From assembly GCA_030681475.1 (NCBI GenBank), contig JAUXWT010000064.1, positions 1-54,805 on the forward strand: a stretch of DNA of 54,805 nucleotides. The letters run 5' to 3'. Position numbers and translations under genes: made by a program. This DNA is from Bacteroidales bacterium. GTDB taxonomy: Bacteria; Bacteroidota; Bacteroidia; Bacteroidales; FEN-979. Under the pieces are notes generated by a model, which was given only the letters and a program-made list of their open reading frames with translations, was not told the origin of the DNA and did no database searches. Of this stretch, positions 26,670-39,700 are shown one piece after another. The number at the start of each line of letters is the position of its first letter. The first letter of the stretch is position 1.

Positions 26670-29600
26670 CTACTTAATCTTTTTTCCGACTTTCAGCTTG
26701 TCCTCCTTTTTCATCATTTTCTGCACCCTGGAGTTGAAGCCAACAGATGACTTTAGCCCGCTGAGTACACTTCTCCACACATAGTTTAAAAAACCTCTGG
26801 ACGGGTCGCGGTCAATATAGATGATACCATGTTTCATTTTACCATTATCGTCGGGGTTGCTGTCGGGCAGAAGGAGGTTGACTACGCTTGTCAGCAACGA
26901 CTGTTCTATTCGATTCCAGGTTCCCGGTTTGGTCGGATGAAGCCGGATGGCAAGGTTGTGATACCGGAAGTTCATAGTTCCAACGGCATTGGAGTCGTTA
27001 CCGTTTATCTGAAGGATATCAGTGGAGGTGGCAGTTCCTTGTCTGACAGATACAGGCATCAGTTTTGAAAGCATGGGGTTGATGGCGGTCATGTCCAGTT
27101 CGCCGATGGTGGCACGAACAGTAAAAGAATCTCTGGGGTGATCCTTTTGAAGGTGGAACCATGCCTCAACAGGGGCTAACCCCATCAGTCTGGTAACCCC
27201 ATGAAGATCCAGGTCTTTATCGGCCCCATCCTGTGTGGAGAACCCTGTCAGGGTGGCATTCAACCGGTCAAAAAAGATCCTGCCGGGTTCATTGCCGGTT
27301 TGCTCTTCATAGGAAGCAAACCCGTTCAACAGGGCAATGGTATCAACAGATACAGGGAAGGTAATGCCGGCGATCATTCGTCCGGGCATGAGCGGACGCT
27401 GCCAGGTTGGAAAAGCCATTCGTTTGTCGCGGTATGCTTCAAATGTTATATCGTTAATACTCGTCTTTACAACATATACTTGCCTGTCGCTGACCAGTTT
27501 ATGGAAGTCGAAACGAGTTAATCTTATCCGTGGAATTTCTAAAACGATCCTGTCGGTTTGATAACCCAGTTTCCTTGAGAAATCCACTTTACTGAAATTC
27601 GGTTTGATCGTGACCGAATCCAAAAATGCATTTGCCGACCCGGTTGATAAACCAAACCGCCCGATGGTGAAAGTGTACATGCTGTCGGGAGAAGGCCAGG
27701 AAAAGCCGGGGGCTGAGAGTGTTATGTCGTCGGCGTTGAACAATGGCGTACCCGACGGATTTGACCGGGTGGCTGAATCAACACGGAACCGGGTGATATC
27801 TATCATCACATCTGCAAATGTATAAGCGCTGGTTTTTTCTGACTGATGGATGATCAAACCTGCATCAGCGCTTACAATGGAGATATTATTCACGACAACG
27901 GTTTTCATAAACGGGGGAAACCTGATAAGGCCTGCCGGATCAATATGTGTTGAACCGGTTGATTTTGTTTCGTTCTGCCTGATTTCAAGGGATAACATGG
28001 GATGATCGACATATATTTTTTCGAGCAGCCATTGATTGTTGAAAATTGCACGGTCGAACCAGAACCCGTTTAACTGCATTTCAGGGATGGTCAAGGTCGC
28101 CGTGCTTTTTCGGTCAGGGCATTCATCGAGTGGTTTCAGCGGGGTAACCTTAATACCCTTGAGGATAATGTCGGACGGATAGGAATAAACCTCGAGGCTT
28201 CGTGCCTCCAGTGCATATGCGCTGTCGGCGATCACTGCGCGCAAGGGGAATACTTTAAGATGAAGGGAGTCGAATTTGATAACCCCTTCCTGCACTCCCT
28301 TTTCGGGGAGTTGGACCATGGCATCAGCCACCTCAAAATCAATATCTTTCAGCGAGAAATACGAGGCCTGGATGTCCTCTTCACCATCATAGGAAAAAGA
28401 ACCCTTTCGTACTAAACAGTTGCCGATTTCAAAGGTGTGGACAAACTTATCTGTTTTGAGGAGTTTGTTTTCCGCAGGAGGCCCTTCCGGAGACAGGTTG
28501 GCGCCTGTTTTTAAAAAGAGTACCGGTTTATCAAACACAATCTGGTTGGCCTTGAGTACCTTTTCGAGGAAAAGTTTTTTGTGACTCAGACCGGTGAGTT
28601 GAAGTTTGTGGAGCGTGAATTCAAACGTTAACGATCGTCGTCTGGTTGGCAATGAGTTGATTTGAATGGGACCGGCAGATTGAACGACATGTATGTTTTC
28701 GGCCTCGATCAGCGAATCACCGGTGTTGATGTGAAAATGGTCAACCCTCAGGTGATTAAGGCTATCCGGTGAAACCACAGAAACAGACCGAAGGGCGAGG
28801 TTGAAGTCACGACTGTAAAAATACCCCCGTTCATTCAATCCATGCACCGAATCGATCAGGAACTGCTGCATCGACAGATCAAAATCGCTTGAGGCAACAG
28901 GCATCTCCGATCCGTTATGGTCAACAGAAAATTTTATGAATCCGCGGTTGATATTTATCTCATTCCCACTAATGACCCACAGGTACTTCTTTAACAGATC
29001 ATATACCACATCTTCATTTTCAGAATCGAAAAAATCTTCCGGTTTTTTGAACCTTGGATCGGGGTTGTTTGATTTACGAAAACGAGTATATTTCACCTCC
29101 GGTTCCTCGATGATCAGCTCTTCGAAATCGAGGATCCGTCTGTTGAACACTTTTTTAAGGTCGATACCCGAAAAGGTAAGCCGTGGCATGTTGACAGATA
29201 TTGTATTGCGGCGGTTTGTCAGTTGAAGCAGGTTCTTTTTCCCGTCGGGAAATATACTGGCTTCGTGGATGTCAATCAACGAATTTCTGGTGGAAAAGCG
29301 AATGGCAGAAGCGCCAATATGGTGTATCCTGTCGCGTAAAATGAGTGAGATTCGCTCAAGTTCCAACTCAATGCCCTGGGAGTAAAAGATCCGGGATTGA
29401 TCCTGGTGGGTAATTGAATCCAACAGGAACTGATTCAGTTCAAGGTTGACGGTTCCAATGTGCAATTCTGGTTTTGTATCTGTCACATTGCCGAAAAATT
29501 CAAAAGAACCGTTTTTCAGATGAAGAGAGTCAATGGCAATGAAACGGAGTTCTTTGGCAACAACGGTATATAATCCGGCAAGGGTTATTTTTTTTGCGAT

Positions 29601-30629
29601 CTTCTTTTTGAGCCCTGCCTCAGTTTGCGTTTTATTACGGTAAACCTGCATGACGAAATTGGTCAGGTTCACCGACGAAATTTCCACCTCCCGGCCGGTC
29701 ATGGCACGGTAAAGGTCGATCCCGCTGATCGAAAACTCAGGCAGGTCAATCCTGAACAGATCCCCGCTCCCGACTTGTCTGATCCTTTGTTCCTCAAAGT
29801 TTGGTAAAAGGGAGACTTTTTTTCCGTAAAGTATCGATTTTGTAAGTGAGAAACCGATCTCATCCGCTTTGAGCAAATAGAGGCTGTCGGCGAGTTGTGA
29901 TTCAAAATTATGTATGATCAGGTCAACATCGCGCGAATAAAATACCCTGTCGCGGTTGTAATAACTGAACGGGTTTACCGAGACATCCTTCAGCACCGAG
30001 CTGAATTCATATTCCCCGGTCATCTGCCTGCCTGTTTTCTGCCGGAAGGTGGTGAGCAAAAATCCGTGATTGACTTTGACCGAATCAATATGAAAATCAT
30101 TGAAAAATTCAGAAACGGTCGGGTAAAGGTCTTCATATATCACACGCCATTTGTTGCGTTTGGCGGCCAGGGTGTCCGGAAAACCAACGATGCTCAGTAT
30201 GGGCCGTTGAACGATTAACTGGCGAAAGTTGATGCGTTTCCTGGTAATGACCTGCCTGAAATGAACCTTGTCCACCATTAATGATGAAAACGATATCTGA
30301 TACAATGACCTGGCAATGCTGCCCTGGGCTTTTAACTCCCGGTACCGTGCTGTATCCGGGATCAAATCAAAACTGTCGATTACTATCCTGCCGGCAAGGA
30401 AATTCACGTTAAGTGATTTGAAATTGGCACGGTACAGCCCTTTGCTGGAATCGCGGATTGTTTCCTGAAGATACCTTCTCAGCAACAGTTCGCCAAAATA
30501 GTTGAAGCTGAAGAATAGCGACACTAATAGAAACAAAATAAGAAATAGCGTGGAGATCATGATCTTCCACCAGCGACGGGGTCGTCGCAATGCCTGTGGG
30601 CGATCGTTTCCGGATTCCGTTTCAATCAT
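26670..30629 (-). CDS. Giant AsmA-like envelope protein
   Basis: The ATG at 30629 is chosen (1319 aa); a TTG eight codons upstream would overlap the likely -7 promoter box. A short basic cytoplasmic stretch precedes one transmembrane helix (about 25-45), followed by about 1270 residues of repeated beta-strand-rich segments (recurring I-SxxLxLKxGSF and F-SGIDL patterns), ending in a Lys-rich tail. This architecture fits AsmA/DUF748-type proteins, members of the bridge-like lipid-transfer group thought to carry phospholipids between membranes. That role is inferred from architecture only. It heads the minus-strand cluster, 38 bp before ftsX. Confidence 0.72.
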   Translation of the reverse strand: MIETESGNDRPQALRRPRRWWKIMISTLFLILFLLVSLFFSFNYFGELLLRRYLQETIRDSSKGLYRANFKSLNVNFLAGRIVIDSFDLIPDTARYRELKAQGSIARSLYQISFSSLMVDKVHFRQVITRKRINFRQLIVQRPILSIVGFPDTLAAKRNKWRVIYEDLYPTVSEFFNDFHIDSVKVNHGFLLTTFRQKTGRQMTGEYEFSSVLKDVSVNPFSYYNRDRVFYSRDVDLIIHNFESQLADSLYLLKADEIGFSLTKSILYGKKVSLLPNFEEQRIRQVGSGDLFRIDLPEFSISGIDLYRAMTGREVEISSVNLTNFVMQVYRNKTQTEAGLKKKIAKKITLAGLYTVVAKELRFIAIDSLHLKNGSFEFFGNVTDTKPELHIGTVNLELNQFLLDSITHQDQSRIFYSQGIELELERISLILRDRIHHIGASAIRFSTRNSLIDIHEASIFPDGKKNLLQLTNRRNTISVNMPRLTFSGIDLKKVFNRRILDFEELIIEEPEVKYTRFRKSNNPDPRFKKPEDFFDSENEDVVYDLLKKYLWVISGNEININRGFIKFSVDHNGSEMPVASSDFDLSMQQFLIDSVHGLNERGYFYSRDFNLALRSVSVVSPDSLNHLRVDHFHINTGDSLIEAENIHVVQSAGPIQINSLPTRRRSLTFEFTLHKLQLTGLSHKKLFLEKVLKANQIVFDKPVLFLKTGANLSPEGPPAENKLLKTDKFVHTFEIGNCLVRKGSFSYDGEEDIQASYFSLKDIDFEVADAMVQLPEKGVQEGVIKFDSLHLKVFPLRAVIADSAYALEARSLEVYSYPSDIILKGIKVTPLKPLDECPDRKSTATLTIPEMQLNGFWFDRAIFNNQWLLEKIYVDHPMLSLEIRQNETKSTGSTHIDPAGLIRFPPFMKTVVVNNISIVSADAGLIIHQSEKTSAYTFADVMIDITRFRVDSATRSNPSGTPLFNADDITLSAPGFSWPSPDSMYTFTIGRFGLSTGSANAFLDSVTIKPNFSKVDFSRKLGYQTDRIVLEIPRIRLTRFDFHKLVSDRQVYVVKTSINDITFEAYRDKRMAFPTWQRPLMPGRMIAGITFPVSVDTIALLNGFASYEEQTGNEPGRIFFDRLNATLTGFSTQDGADKDLDLHGVTRLMGLAPVEAWFHLQKDHPRDSFTVRATIGELDMTAINPMLSKLMPVSVRQGTATSTDILQINGNDSNAVGTMNFRYHNLAIRLHPTKPGTWNRIEQSLLTSVVNLLLPDSNPDDNGKMKHGIIYIDRDPSRGFLNYVWRSVLSGLKSSVGFNSRVQKMMKKEDKLKVGKKIK

Positions 30630-30650
30630 GAAACTACGTGGTTTGTGTAT

Positions 30651-30658
30651 CAAAGGTA
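30651..30658 (-). promoter_or_regulatory. Probable -7 box for the AsmA-like gene and downstream cluster
   Basis: On the minus strand the bases read TACCTTTG, an exact TAnnTTTG match. The transcript would start near 30645, about 15 bases before the chosen ATG at 30629. No clear TTG -33 box is present. It stands back to back with the possible leuS promoter. Confidence 0.45.
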
Positions 30659-30686
30659 TGGATTTTCATGGTTGGTGTTAATTGCT

Positions 30687-30694
30687 TAATTTTG
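30687..30694 (+). promoter_or_regulatory. Possible leuS -7 box just outside the repeat element
   Basis: TAATTTTG matches TAnnTTTG and ends one base before the palindromic element begins at 30696. If used, the element would be transcribed as part of the leuS leader. A matching -33 TTG at the proper distance was not seen. Confidence 0.35.
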
Positions 30695-30695
30695 C

Positions 30696-30827
30696 AGAGG
30701 TAGTCTCAAAAGTCTCTTTTTACCGCAGAGACGCAAAGACGCAGAGAAATAAAGTATTGATTATGAATCCTCTGCGTCTCCGCGTCTCCGTGGTTAATCT
30801 TGAAATGGTATCTTTTGAGACAGCCTC
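30696..30827. repeat. Copy 2 of the dispersed palindromic (MITE-like) element, in the leuS leader
   Basis: About 132 bp, with near-perfect terminal inverted repeats: AGAGGTAGTCTCAAAAG on the left and CTTTTGAGACAGCCTC on the right. Inside are two arms made of 8-bp units (GAGACGCA/AAGACGCA and TCTGCGTC/TCCGCGTC) that are complementary. It has no coding capacity. It fills most of the gap between the divergent AsmA-like gene and leuS (ATG 30849). Confidence 0.85.
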
Positions 30828-30848
30828 AACTTTAACGTTTAACCTTCA

Positions 30849-33662
30849 ATGGATTATAACTTTCCGGAAATCGAAAAAAAGTGGCAGAAATACTGGGTGG
30901 ATCATAAGACCTTTAAAACGGAGACTGATCATTCCCGGCCAAAATATTATGTGCTCGACATGTTCCCTTACCCTTCAGGGGCGGGGTTACACGTGGGACA
31001 TCCGCTCGGATACATTGCCTCCGACATTTATTCGCGTTATAAGCGTTTGAAAGGTTTCAACGTGCTTCATCCGATGGGGTATGATGCTTACGGCCTCCCT
31101 GCGGAACAGTATGCCATTCAATCAGGAACCCATCCGGCGGTGACCACCGAGAAGAATGTGGCCCGTTACCGCCAACAAATGGACAAGATCGGATTCAGCT
31201 ACGACTGGGATCGTGAAGTAAAGACCTGTGACCCCGATTATTATAAATGGACCCAATGGACTTTTATCCAGCTTTTCCATCATTGGTATAACAACATCAC
31301 GCAAAAGGCCGAGCCGATTGCCGGTCTGATCCGGATTTTCGAATCTGAGGGAAATGGCAGGGTTGATGCCTCGATGACCTCAAACTGGTTCAAAGATCTG
31401 GTGAAAAAAGATCCCGTATTTGATCGGAAATGGGATGGAATATTTACCCCGGATCAATGGAAAAATTATACTGAAAAGCAGCAGCAGGATATTCTGATGA
31501 ACTACCGCCTTGCTTACATTTCGGATGCGATGGTGAACTGGTGTGCTGAGTTGGGAACCGTTCTGGCCAACGATGAGGTTATCAATTGTTTTTCGGTGCG
31601 GGGCTGCCATCCTGTGGAACGTAAACTCATGCGCCAATGGTTCCTGAGGATCACCGCCTATGCCCAGCGTTTGCTCGACGGGCTGGATTCGGTTGATTTT
31701 TCGGATTCGCTTGTCGAAATGCAGCGAAACTGGATCGGCCGTTCAGAAGGTGCGGCAATTGGGTTCCCCATCAAGGATCATGATCTGAGCCTCAGTGTTT
31801 TTACCACCCGCCCGGATACCATCTTCGGTTCGACCTTCATGGTATTGGCGCCCGAACATGAGCTGATCCCGAAAATAACCAGTTCCGATCGCCGGAAGGT
31901 AGTTGAGCAATATCTGGAGATGGCAAAAAACCGTTCCGAGCGTGAACGGATGGCGGAAGTGAAAAAGATCACCGGCGAATTCACCGGTGCGTACTGCCTC
32001 AACCCGTTCAATGGAACACCTATCCCCATATGGGTTGCCGATTATGTGCTGGCGGGATATGGCACCGGCGCCATCATGGCCGTTCCCGCGCATGACAGCC
32101 GCGACTACGATTTCGCGAAGTTTTTTGGTCTTCCCATTGTAGAGGTGGTATCGGGTGGCGATATTTCCCAGGGTTCATATGATGCCAAAGAGGGAGCGCT
32201 GATCAACTCCGATTTTATCAACGGCATGCAGGTGAAGGAGGCGATCAGCACGATAACACGAAGGATCAGCGAGACGGGTATCGGTAAAGGCACGATCAAT
32301 TTCCGCCTCCGTGATGCCATTTTCAGCCGGCAGCGCTACTGGGGAGAGCCTTTCCCGGTCTATTTCAAAGACGGCATCGCTTATACACTGAACGAAAGCG
32401 AACTGCCGCTCCGGTTGCCCGATGTGGACGCCTACCTCCCCACCGAATCGGGCGAGCCACCCCTGGCCCGCGCCAGAAACTGGACGACCAAAGAGGGATA
32501 TCCGCTCGAAACCAACACCATGCCAGGATTTGCAGGTTCCAGCGGCTATTATCTCCGGTACATGGACCCGCGCAACAATAATGAATATTTCTCGAAAGAG
32601 GCCGTTAGTTATTGGCAGGATGTTGATCTGTACATCGGCGGCGATGAACATGCCACCGGCCACCTGATCTATTCCCGTTTCTGGAATAAGTTCCTTTTCG
32701 ACATCGGTGTGACTGTGAAGGAGGAGCCTTACAAGAGACTGATCAACCAGGGAAAGATCCAGGGACGGTCAAGCCTCGTTTACCGCGTCAGGGGAAGCAA
32801 TACTTTTGTCTCTGAAGGATTGAAAGAGCAGTATGATACCGCGGAAATGCATGTAGATGTGAGTATGGTTGACAACGACATCCTCGACACCGATGCATTT
32901 TGCCAGTGGCGCCCCGACCTTGCAGGATCAGCCTTCATCCTCGAAGATGACAAATATCATTGCGGTTATGCTGTGGAAAAAATGTCAAAATCGCTTTATA
33001 ATGTGGTCAACCCAGATGCTCTGATAGAAAAATACGGCGCCGACACATTCCGGATGTATGAGATGTTCCTCGGACCGCTTGAGCAGTCAAAACCATGGGA
33101 CACCAACGGCATCGAAGGTGTTTTCCGATTTATACGCAAATTCTGGCGGCTGTTTCACGATGAACACAACAATTTCAGGGTTACTCCGGATGCCCCTGAT
33201 GCCGCAGCGTTGCGTGTGCTGCACAAAACCATTAAAAAGATCCAGGAGGATATCGAACGGCTTTCATTCAATACAGCAGTGAGTACTTTTATGATCTGCG
33301 TAAACGAACTCACAGACCTGAAATGCAGTAAACGAGCCATTCTCAGCGACCTGGTGGTACTCATCTCCTCCTATGCGCCGCATATTGCCGAAGAGTTGTG
33401 GAGTTTGCTGGGAAATAACGGAAGTGTTTCCATGGCGGTTTTTCCGGAATTCAACCCGGAATACCTGATCGAGAACACCTTTGAATACCCTGTTTCCTTT
33501 AACGGGAAGACCCGTTTCAAGATGGTATTGCCACTCAACCTGACGATTCCGGAAATTGAAACGGCGGCGCTTGAAGCCAGGGAATCCGAAAAATGGCTCA
33601 TGGGAAAACCACCCCGCAAGGTTATCATCGTGCCGGGCAAGATCATCAATATCGTGGTTTGA
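30849..33662 (+). CDS. leuS: Leucyl-tRNA synthetase
   Basis: The 937-aa class I aminoacyl-tRNA synthetase charges tRNA-Leu. It shows the HIGH motif as HVGH (residues 48-51, within [15 protein letters not shown]), an editing (CP1) domain with [12 protein letters not shown] and [12 protein letters not shown], the [10 protein letters not shown] region, and KMSKS at 711-715. The C-terminal anticodon-binding domain ends normally. The length is slightly above the common bacterial 820-880, as often seen in Bacteroidota. A palindromic repeat lies directly in its leader. Confidence 0.97.
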   Translation: MDYNFPEIEKKWQKYWVDHKTFKTETDHSRPKYYVLDMFPYPSGAGLHVGHPLGYIASDIYSRYKRLKGFNVLHPMGYDAYGLPAEQYAIQSGTHPAVTTEKNVARYRQQMDKIGFSYDWDREVKTCDPDYYKWTQWTFIQLFHHWYNNITQKAEPIAGLIRIFESEGNGRVDASMTSNWFKDLVKKDPVFDRKWDGIFTPDQWKNYTEKQQQDILMNYRLAYISDAMVNWCAELGTVLANDEVINCFSVRGCHPVERKLMRQWFLRITAYAQRLLDGLDSVDFSDSLVEMQRNWIGRSEGAAIGFPIKDHDLSLSVFTTRPDTIFGSTFMVLAPEHELIPKITSSDRRKVVEQYLEMAKNRSERERMAEVKKITGEFTGAYCLNPFNGTPIPIWVADYVLAGYGTGAIMAVPAHDSRDYDFAKFFGLPIVEVVSGGDISQGSYDAKEGALINSDFINGMQVKEAISTITRRISETGIGKGTINFRLRDAIFSRQRYWGEPFPVYFKDGIAYTLNESELPLRLPDVDAYLPTESGEPPLARARNWTTKEGYPLETNTMPGFAGSSGYYLRYMDPRNNNEYFSKEAVSYWQDVDLYIGGDEHATGHLIYSRFWNKFLFDIGVTVKEEPYKRLINQGKIQGRSSLVYRVRGSNTFVSEGLKEQYDTAEMHVDVSMVDNDILDTDAFCQWRPDLAGSAFILEDDKYHCGYAVEKMSKSLYNVVNPDALIEKYGADTFRMYEMFLGPLEQSKPWDTNGIEGVFRFIRKFWRLFHDEHNNFRVTPDAPDAAALRVLHKTIKKIQEDIERLSFNTAVSTFMICVNELTDLKCSKRAILSDLVVLISSYAPHIAEELWSLLGNNGSVSMAVFPEFNPEYLIENTFEYPVSFNGKTRFKMVLPLNLTIPEIETAALEARESEKWLMGKPPRKVIIVPGKIINIVV

Positions 33663-33756
33663 TCGCCAAAAAGGATCCCGATTCCGGTATAATCTTTGTA
33701 ACACCATTTCTTTTGTTAATATTGTATTGGATTTTATCTGAACAAATTATTATTTT

Positions 33757-36700
33757 ATGAAAATCAACCATGCCATCCCGCTTCTTGCCATCCTGTTTCT
33801 GCTGATCACCTTTTCCGTCAATGGAAACCCACAGAAACCCCAAAGTAATCAAATCGCAAGGTCCACGAACTCATCAACTGGCAACTTCACTATTTCACCA
33901 TTTCACCATTTCGCCATTTCCTGGAAGCAGGTCGATTCCCTCGCCAACCTCGGGCAGCCCAGGTCAGCCCTTGAGATCGTGGAGAAAATATACGCACAGG
34001 CGAAAGCCGGGAAAGTTGACCCCCAGGTGATCAAGGCGATTATTTACCGCATCCGCCTGAATTCAGAATTCCAGGAGAACTTTTTGGAAAGGACTATCGC
34101 CGGTCTGCAAAAAGAGATATCTGCCTCTCCCCAGCCAAGGAAACAATTGCTGCAATCTATCCTGGCTGAGGTGTACTGGAAATATTACCAGAACAATCAA
34201 TACCGTTTTCGCAACCGCACCCAGGTCACCTCCAATTTGCCCGACAGCCTTGAAACTTGGGGCTTGGCAACGATCTCCAACGCAATAACACGCACATATC
34301 TTTTGTCGCTTGATCCTGCCGACACCCTCCGGCGTATCCCCATCGGGAAATTTGACGACATCTTAGAACTGGAAATTTTCAATGACGGTAAACGGGATTC
34401 ACTGAAAGCCGAAGCGGCCAGATTCTACCCAACGCTTTACGATTTCTTGGCAGGCCGTGCCCTTGATTATTTCACTTCGGGTGAAATGGGCCAGTCATTG
34501 CCTGCACAGCATTTTGAAGTGGATCAGTCGTGGTTTTTTGCACAATCCGGCGTTTTTTTCGATAACAGGATGATGATCCCTGCCGACACGGCGGTTCCTG
34601 CAAGTTTTGCGATGCGGATTTTCCGCGATCTTGCAAGGTTTCATTTAAAGGATAAGGACCGCGGTGCACTGATCAAAACAGAACTGAAACGCTTTGCATT
34701 TGTCTATGAAAAATATACCCGTCCTGAAAAAGACAGCCTTTACCTGTCCGCATTACGACAATTCGAAAAAGCTGAAGCAGGTTCACCCCACAGTACATTC
34801 ATCTCTTATGCGCTTGCTGCATATCTTAACGGTCAAGGCACGTTGTATCAGCCCTTGATTTCAGATGTCCATAAATGGGACATCAGGTCGGCCCTGGAAG
34901 TATGCGAAAAGGCCATTCAACGGTTTCCCGCATCAGACGGGGCGAAAAATTGTAAAATACTTGCAAAGTCTATCAAAGAACCGTCCCTGCAGATCACTGC
35001 CGGATCGGCTGTTCCTCCCGACAAACCCTCTTTGGCCCTTATCGGGGTAAAAAACCTTAAACAACTCTTTTTCAGACTTATAAAGACCGACCCTGACACC
35101 TATTCAGAAAAAGCAGGTACCCTTGACCGCGACGGGTACTTCAAGTTTCTGACATCGCTGTCTGCCTCCAAAACGTGGTCGCAGGATTTTCCGGATGACA
35201 GCGATTATCAGAACCATCAGGCGGAGATTAAAGTTGCGGATGTTCCGGTGGGTTTTTGGGTGCTGATGTGTGCTCCAAACAAGGATTTTTCCGATCCAAA
35301 ACAGGTTTTTGCATTTACTCCGTTTTGGTCAACCCAAATCAGTTACATAAGCAAACGTAATGCCGATGGTAGTTTTGCCTATTTTTTACTTGACAGGGAA
35401 ACCGGGTTGCCGCTCAAAAATGTTGCCGCCGAAGTATGGGAAAAAAATTATGAATACAGGGAGCGGCGTTCTACAACTGTAAAACTCCGGAGTTTCACTT
35501 CCGACGGCCAGGGATATTTTGAAATTCCACCGATGGATAAAAACAGGCACAATTCGAGTCAGTTCATAAAACTATTTTATAAGGACGACTTGCTGATCAC
35601 GGATAACTTTTACCAATACCCGGTCTATTCCGGCCAGGAACAGACTTCACTGCAAACCATGTTTTACACCGACCGGGCCATATACCGGCCGGGACAGATC
35701 GTCTATTTCAAGGGGATCATCCTGTCGAGAACCGGAGATAGATCAAAGATCAAGACGAATCACACGACAAAAGTGGTATTTACAGATGTAAACGGACAAA
35801 AGATTTCCGAACAGAATCTCACAACCAATGCCTACGGGTCGGTCAACGGTTCCTTTGTTGCGCCGACCGGTGTTTTACCTGGCCAAATGACCATCTCCAA
35901 TGAATCCGGATCCACCTATATTTCGGTGGAAGAATACAAACGTCCGACCTTCGAGGTGGCCTGCGAACCTTTGGAAGGAAACTACAAGTTGGGCGAATTA
36001 CTGTCGGTTACGGGTAAGGCTATGGCCTATACCGGAAATCCCATCGATGCCGGCTTGGTGAAATACAGGGTTGTCCGTACCCCCCGTTTTCCATTCTGGG
36101 ATTGGGGTTGGCGCTGGCCCATGCCCGCTTCGCCGCAGGTAGAGATTACCAATGGCATAACTACAACGGACACCGATGGAAAATTCATCATTTCATTTAC
36201 GGCGCAGCCCGATTTGAATATTGAGAAAAAAAACTTGCCGGTGTTTGATTTTTCAATCTATGCCGACGTTACCGACCTCAACGGCGAGACACAATCGGTG
36301 GAGCAAAAGGTATCGGTGGGATATAAAGCGTTGCAGATCGGAACCAATCTGTCGGAAATGGTCAATCTCGGTAACGACAGTATATTAAAGATTACGACCA
36401 CCAATCTGAATGGAAGACCCACACCGGCAACAGTTACCATCACCCTGCAGCGACTCCGGCAACCCGACAGGGCATACAGAGAGCGGTTGTGGGGACGTCC
36501 GGACCTGCACATTATGTCGCGCGAAGCGTTCAACAAACAATTCCCTGACGATGTTTACGACGATGAAAACGATCAGGTAAACTGGGCCAGGGAGGAAACA
36601 TTAATTGAAAGGACTTTCAACACAGCTACAGATTCCATCCTGAACATTTTCAACGCTGCATCCCGAAAACTGAGTCCGGGATCTTATTTCTTGGTCGTCA

Positions 36701-39700
36701 CATCAACCGATCCATTCGGAGAGGTAGTTGAGATTAAAAAGTACCTGACCCTCTTCTCTCCGTTATCAAAAGAGGTACCTGTAAATATGATCAGTTGGTT
36801 CGTACCGCTAAAGACATCAGGGGAACCGGGAGAGACAGCCAGGTTTCTCATCGGCTCAAAAAAAGAAAATGTCAACCTGATCTACGAAATAAGGAAAAAT
36901 GACACCCTGCTTTTGCGTGAATGGATAAAACTGAACAACCGGGCAATGATGCTTGAAATCCCCATTAAAGAACAGTACCGTGGAAATTTTTCTGTAAATT
37001 TCATGTTTGTCAGGCAAAACCGTGTATTTCAGCACAGCCAGGTGGTGGATGTGCCTCATGTCAATAAAAAACTTGGGATCTCATTCGAAACTTTCCGCAG
37101 CAAACTGGATCCCGGAGCGAAAGAGCGTTGGAAAATAAAAATTTCGGATCCGTCCGGAAAACCTGCCGATGCCGAATTCCTGGCTGCAATGTACGATGCT
37201 TCCCTTGACCTTTTCAGGAGCAACGAATGGTCCTTTAACCTGTATCAGCGATATTCAGGAATGATCAACTGGGATATTAATAATGCTTTCCGTACAAATT
37301 CAGGACAGTGGATCTCTTCTGGCGGCACCAATGACAATTATCTGTTTCAACCTGGTTTGAAGCTGAACTGGTTTGGCGCCAATTACTTTGGCGGATCAGG
37401 ACGATATTCAAGATATGCAAGGGGTGGAATGGATAAAAGCACTCGTCCGGAGATGATGGATTCTCAAACAAGCGGCGGTGTCCTTTCAACTGAAACACAA
37501 CCTCCGCCTCCACCTGAATCGGTGCCGGAAAAGGTGGCAGATGAGACCAATCTGACCGGAAAAGTTCCGGTTCCTTCTAAAATCCAGCAGGAACCCGTAA
37601 AGGTCCGTCGTGATTTTCGTGAAACAGCATTCTTTTACCCGACCCTTCAGACGGACTCAACAGGCAGCCTGATCCTGCAATTTACGGCCCCCGAGTCGCT
37701 CACCAGATGGAAACTGCTCGGGTTGGCCCACACGAAAAACCTCGATTACGGCCTGATCGAAAAAGAACTTATCACCAGGAAAGAGCTGATGGTGTTCCCG
37801 AATACCCCCAGGTTCGTCAGGCAGGGCGATACGGTTATTTTCAGTTCCAAAATTGTCAACCTTTCCGACCGCGATCTCTCGGGCGAAGCTATTCTTACCC
37901 TTACCGATGCCATTACGCAACAATCGTTGAACAACCTGATCGATTTTAAAGCGGATAAGGGATATGGCCTGCGGGTACAGTCTTTTTCCGTTAATAAAAG
38001 CCAGAGTACGGTTGTATCCTGGCGCCTTATCATTCCGGCCAGTCCCGGTCTTTCGGTTCTTCAGTACCAGATCACGGCAGTTTCGGGAAATTTCAGCGAT
38101 GGGGAGGAAAAAGCAATTCCTGTGCTCACGAACCGCATGCTGGTGACAGAATCGCTGCCATTGCCTGTAAGGGGTAAAGGAACATTTGGCTTTTCTTTTG
38201 ATAAACTGTTGAAATCCGGATCACCGGATCAAAATAATTCAACCCTGAAAAATTACAAACTGACCCTTGAATTTTCATCGAACCCAGCTTGGTACGCCAT
38301 CCAGGCATTGCCATCGCTGAATGAAAAACAACATGAAAATGCCGATGCCATCTTTGCCGCTTTCTGGACAAACAGCGTTGCGGCATATATTGCCAACTCA
38401 AACCCGAAAATAAAAGCCGTCTTTGAGTCCTGGAAGAGTCTTACCCCGGATGCGTTGCAATCAAACCTGGCCAAAAACCAGGATCTGAAATCAGCATTGT
38501 TGCAGGAGACCCCATGGGTGATGGAGGCGAATAATGAAACAGGACGCAAACAAAAGCTGGGACTCTTTTTTGATCCGGATAACATTGAGGCAAATCTAAA
38601 GGAGAACCTGGCGAAATTAAGGAAACTTCAAACCCCGAATGGCGGATGGACCTGGTTTGCAGGGATGCCCGAAAACCGTTATATCACCCAAAATATACTT
38701 ACCGGTCTGGGTCAGTTGCACCACCTGGGCATCACAAAGATCATGAAAGACCCGGCCACCCGCGACATGGTGATAAAAGCAATTGGTTTCCTCGACCGGG
38801 AGATGCAAAAAGATCTTGAAAAACTGAAGAAATATCAGTTAAAGAACCTGGAAGGAAACCATCTTGGCAGTCAGCAAATTCAATATTTGTATGCCCGTTC
38901 CTATTTTATGAACAATCCTGACGGTAAGATCCCTGATCCCGGACCGGATTTAACGGAAGCCTTCAACTTTTATAAAAAGCAGGCCGAGAAATACTGGCTG
39001 CAGAATGATCGCTTTATGCAGGGGATGATCGCACTGGCATTGAATCGTATAGGAAGCAAAGCGGTTCCGGGTCTTATCCTGAAGTCGCTTTCAGAAAAGG
39101 CGCTTCATTCGGACGAAATGGGAATGTACTGGGCAGGTGAACGGGGATTTTTCTGGTACCAGGCACCCATTGAAACCCAGGCGCTGATGATCGAAGCCTT
39201 TGATGAGATCAGCCGGGATAAAAACACGTTGGAGGAGATGAAGATATGGTTGTTAAAACAAAAGCAAACCCAGAATTGGCGTTCACCACGCGCAACATTG
39301 CAGGCATGTTATGCACTATTGCTGCGTGGAACAGACCTGCTTGCGGATGATCCGGGCGTGAAAATATCGCTTGGCAAAGAGCGGATCAGTTCCGATAAAC
39401 TGCTGGATGTGAAAAAAGAGGCAGGAACCGGATATTTCCAGGTATCCTGGTCAGGAAATGAGATCAGACCTGAGATGGGCAACATCACCGTTTCAAAATC
39501 GGGCGAAGGTGTAGCCTGGGGCGCCGTTTACTGGCAGTACTTTGAGAACCTCGACAAAATCACCACTGCGGCAACCCCGATGAAACTGGAAAAGAAGTTG
39601 TTTGTTGAGCGAAATACCCCTTCTGGACCTGTTCTTGATCAAATTATAAACGACGAAGGAGGTGCGGCGAAGGACAATGAAAGTTCGGGTTCACCCGTTC

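Noticed and set aside
30630-30653. Eight-codon TTG-started extension of the AsmA-like gene
   Set aside because: It overlaps an exact TAnnTTTG -7 box, and a normal ATG follows at 30629.
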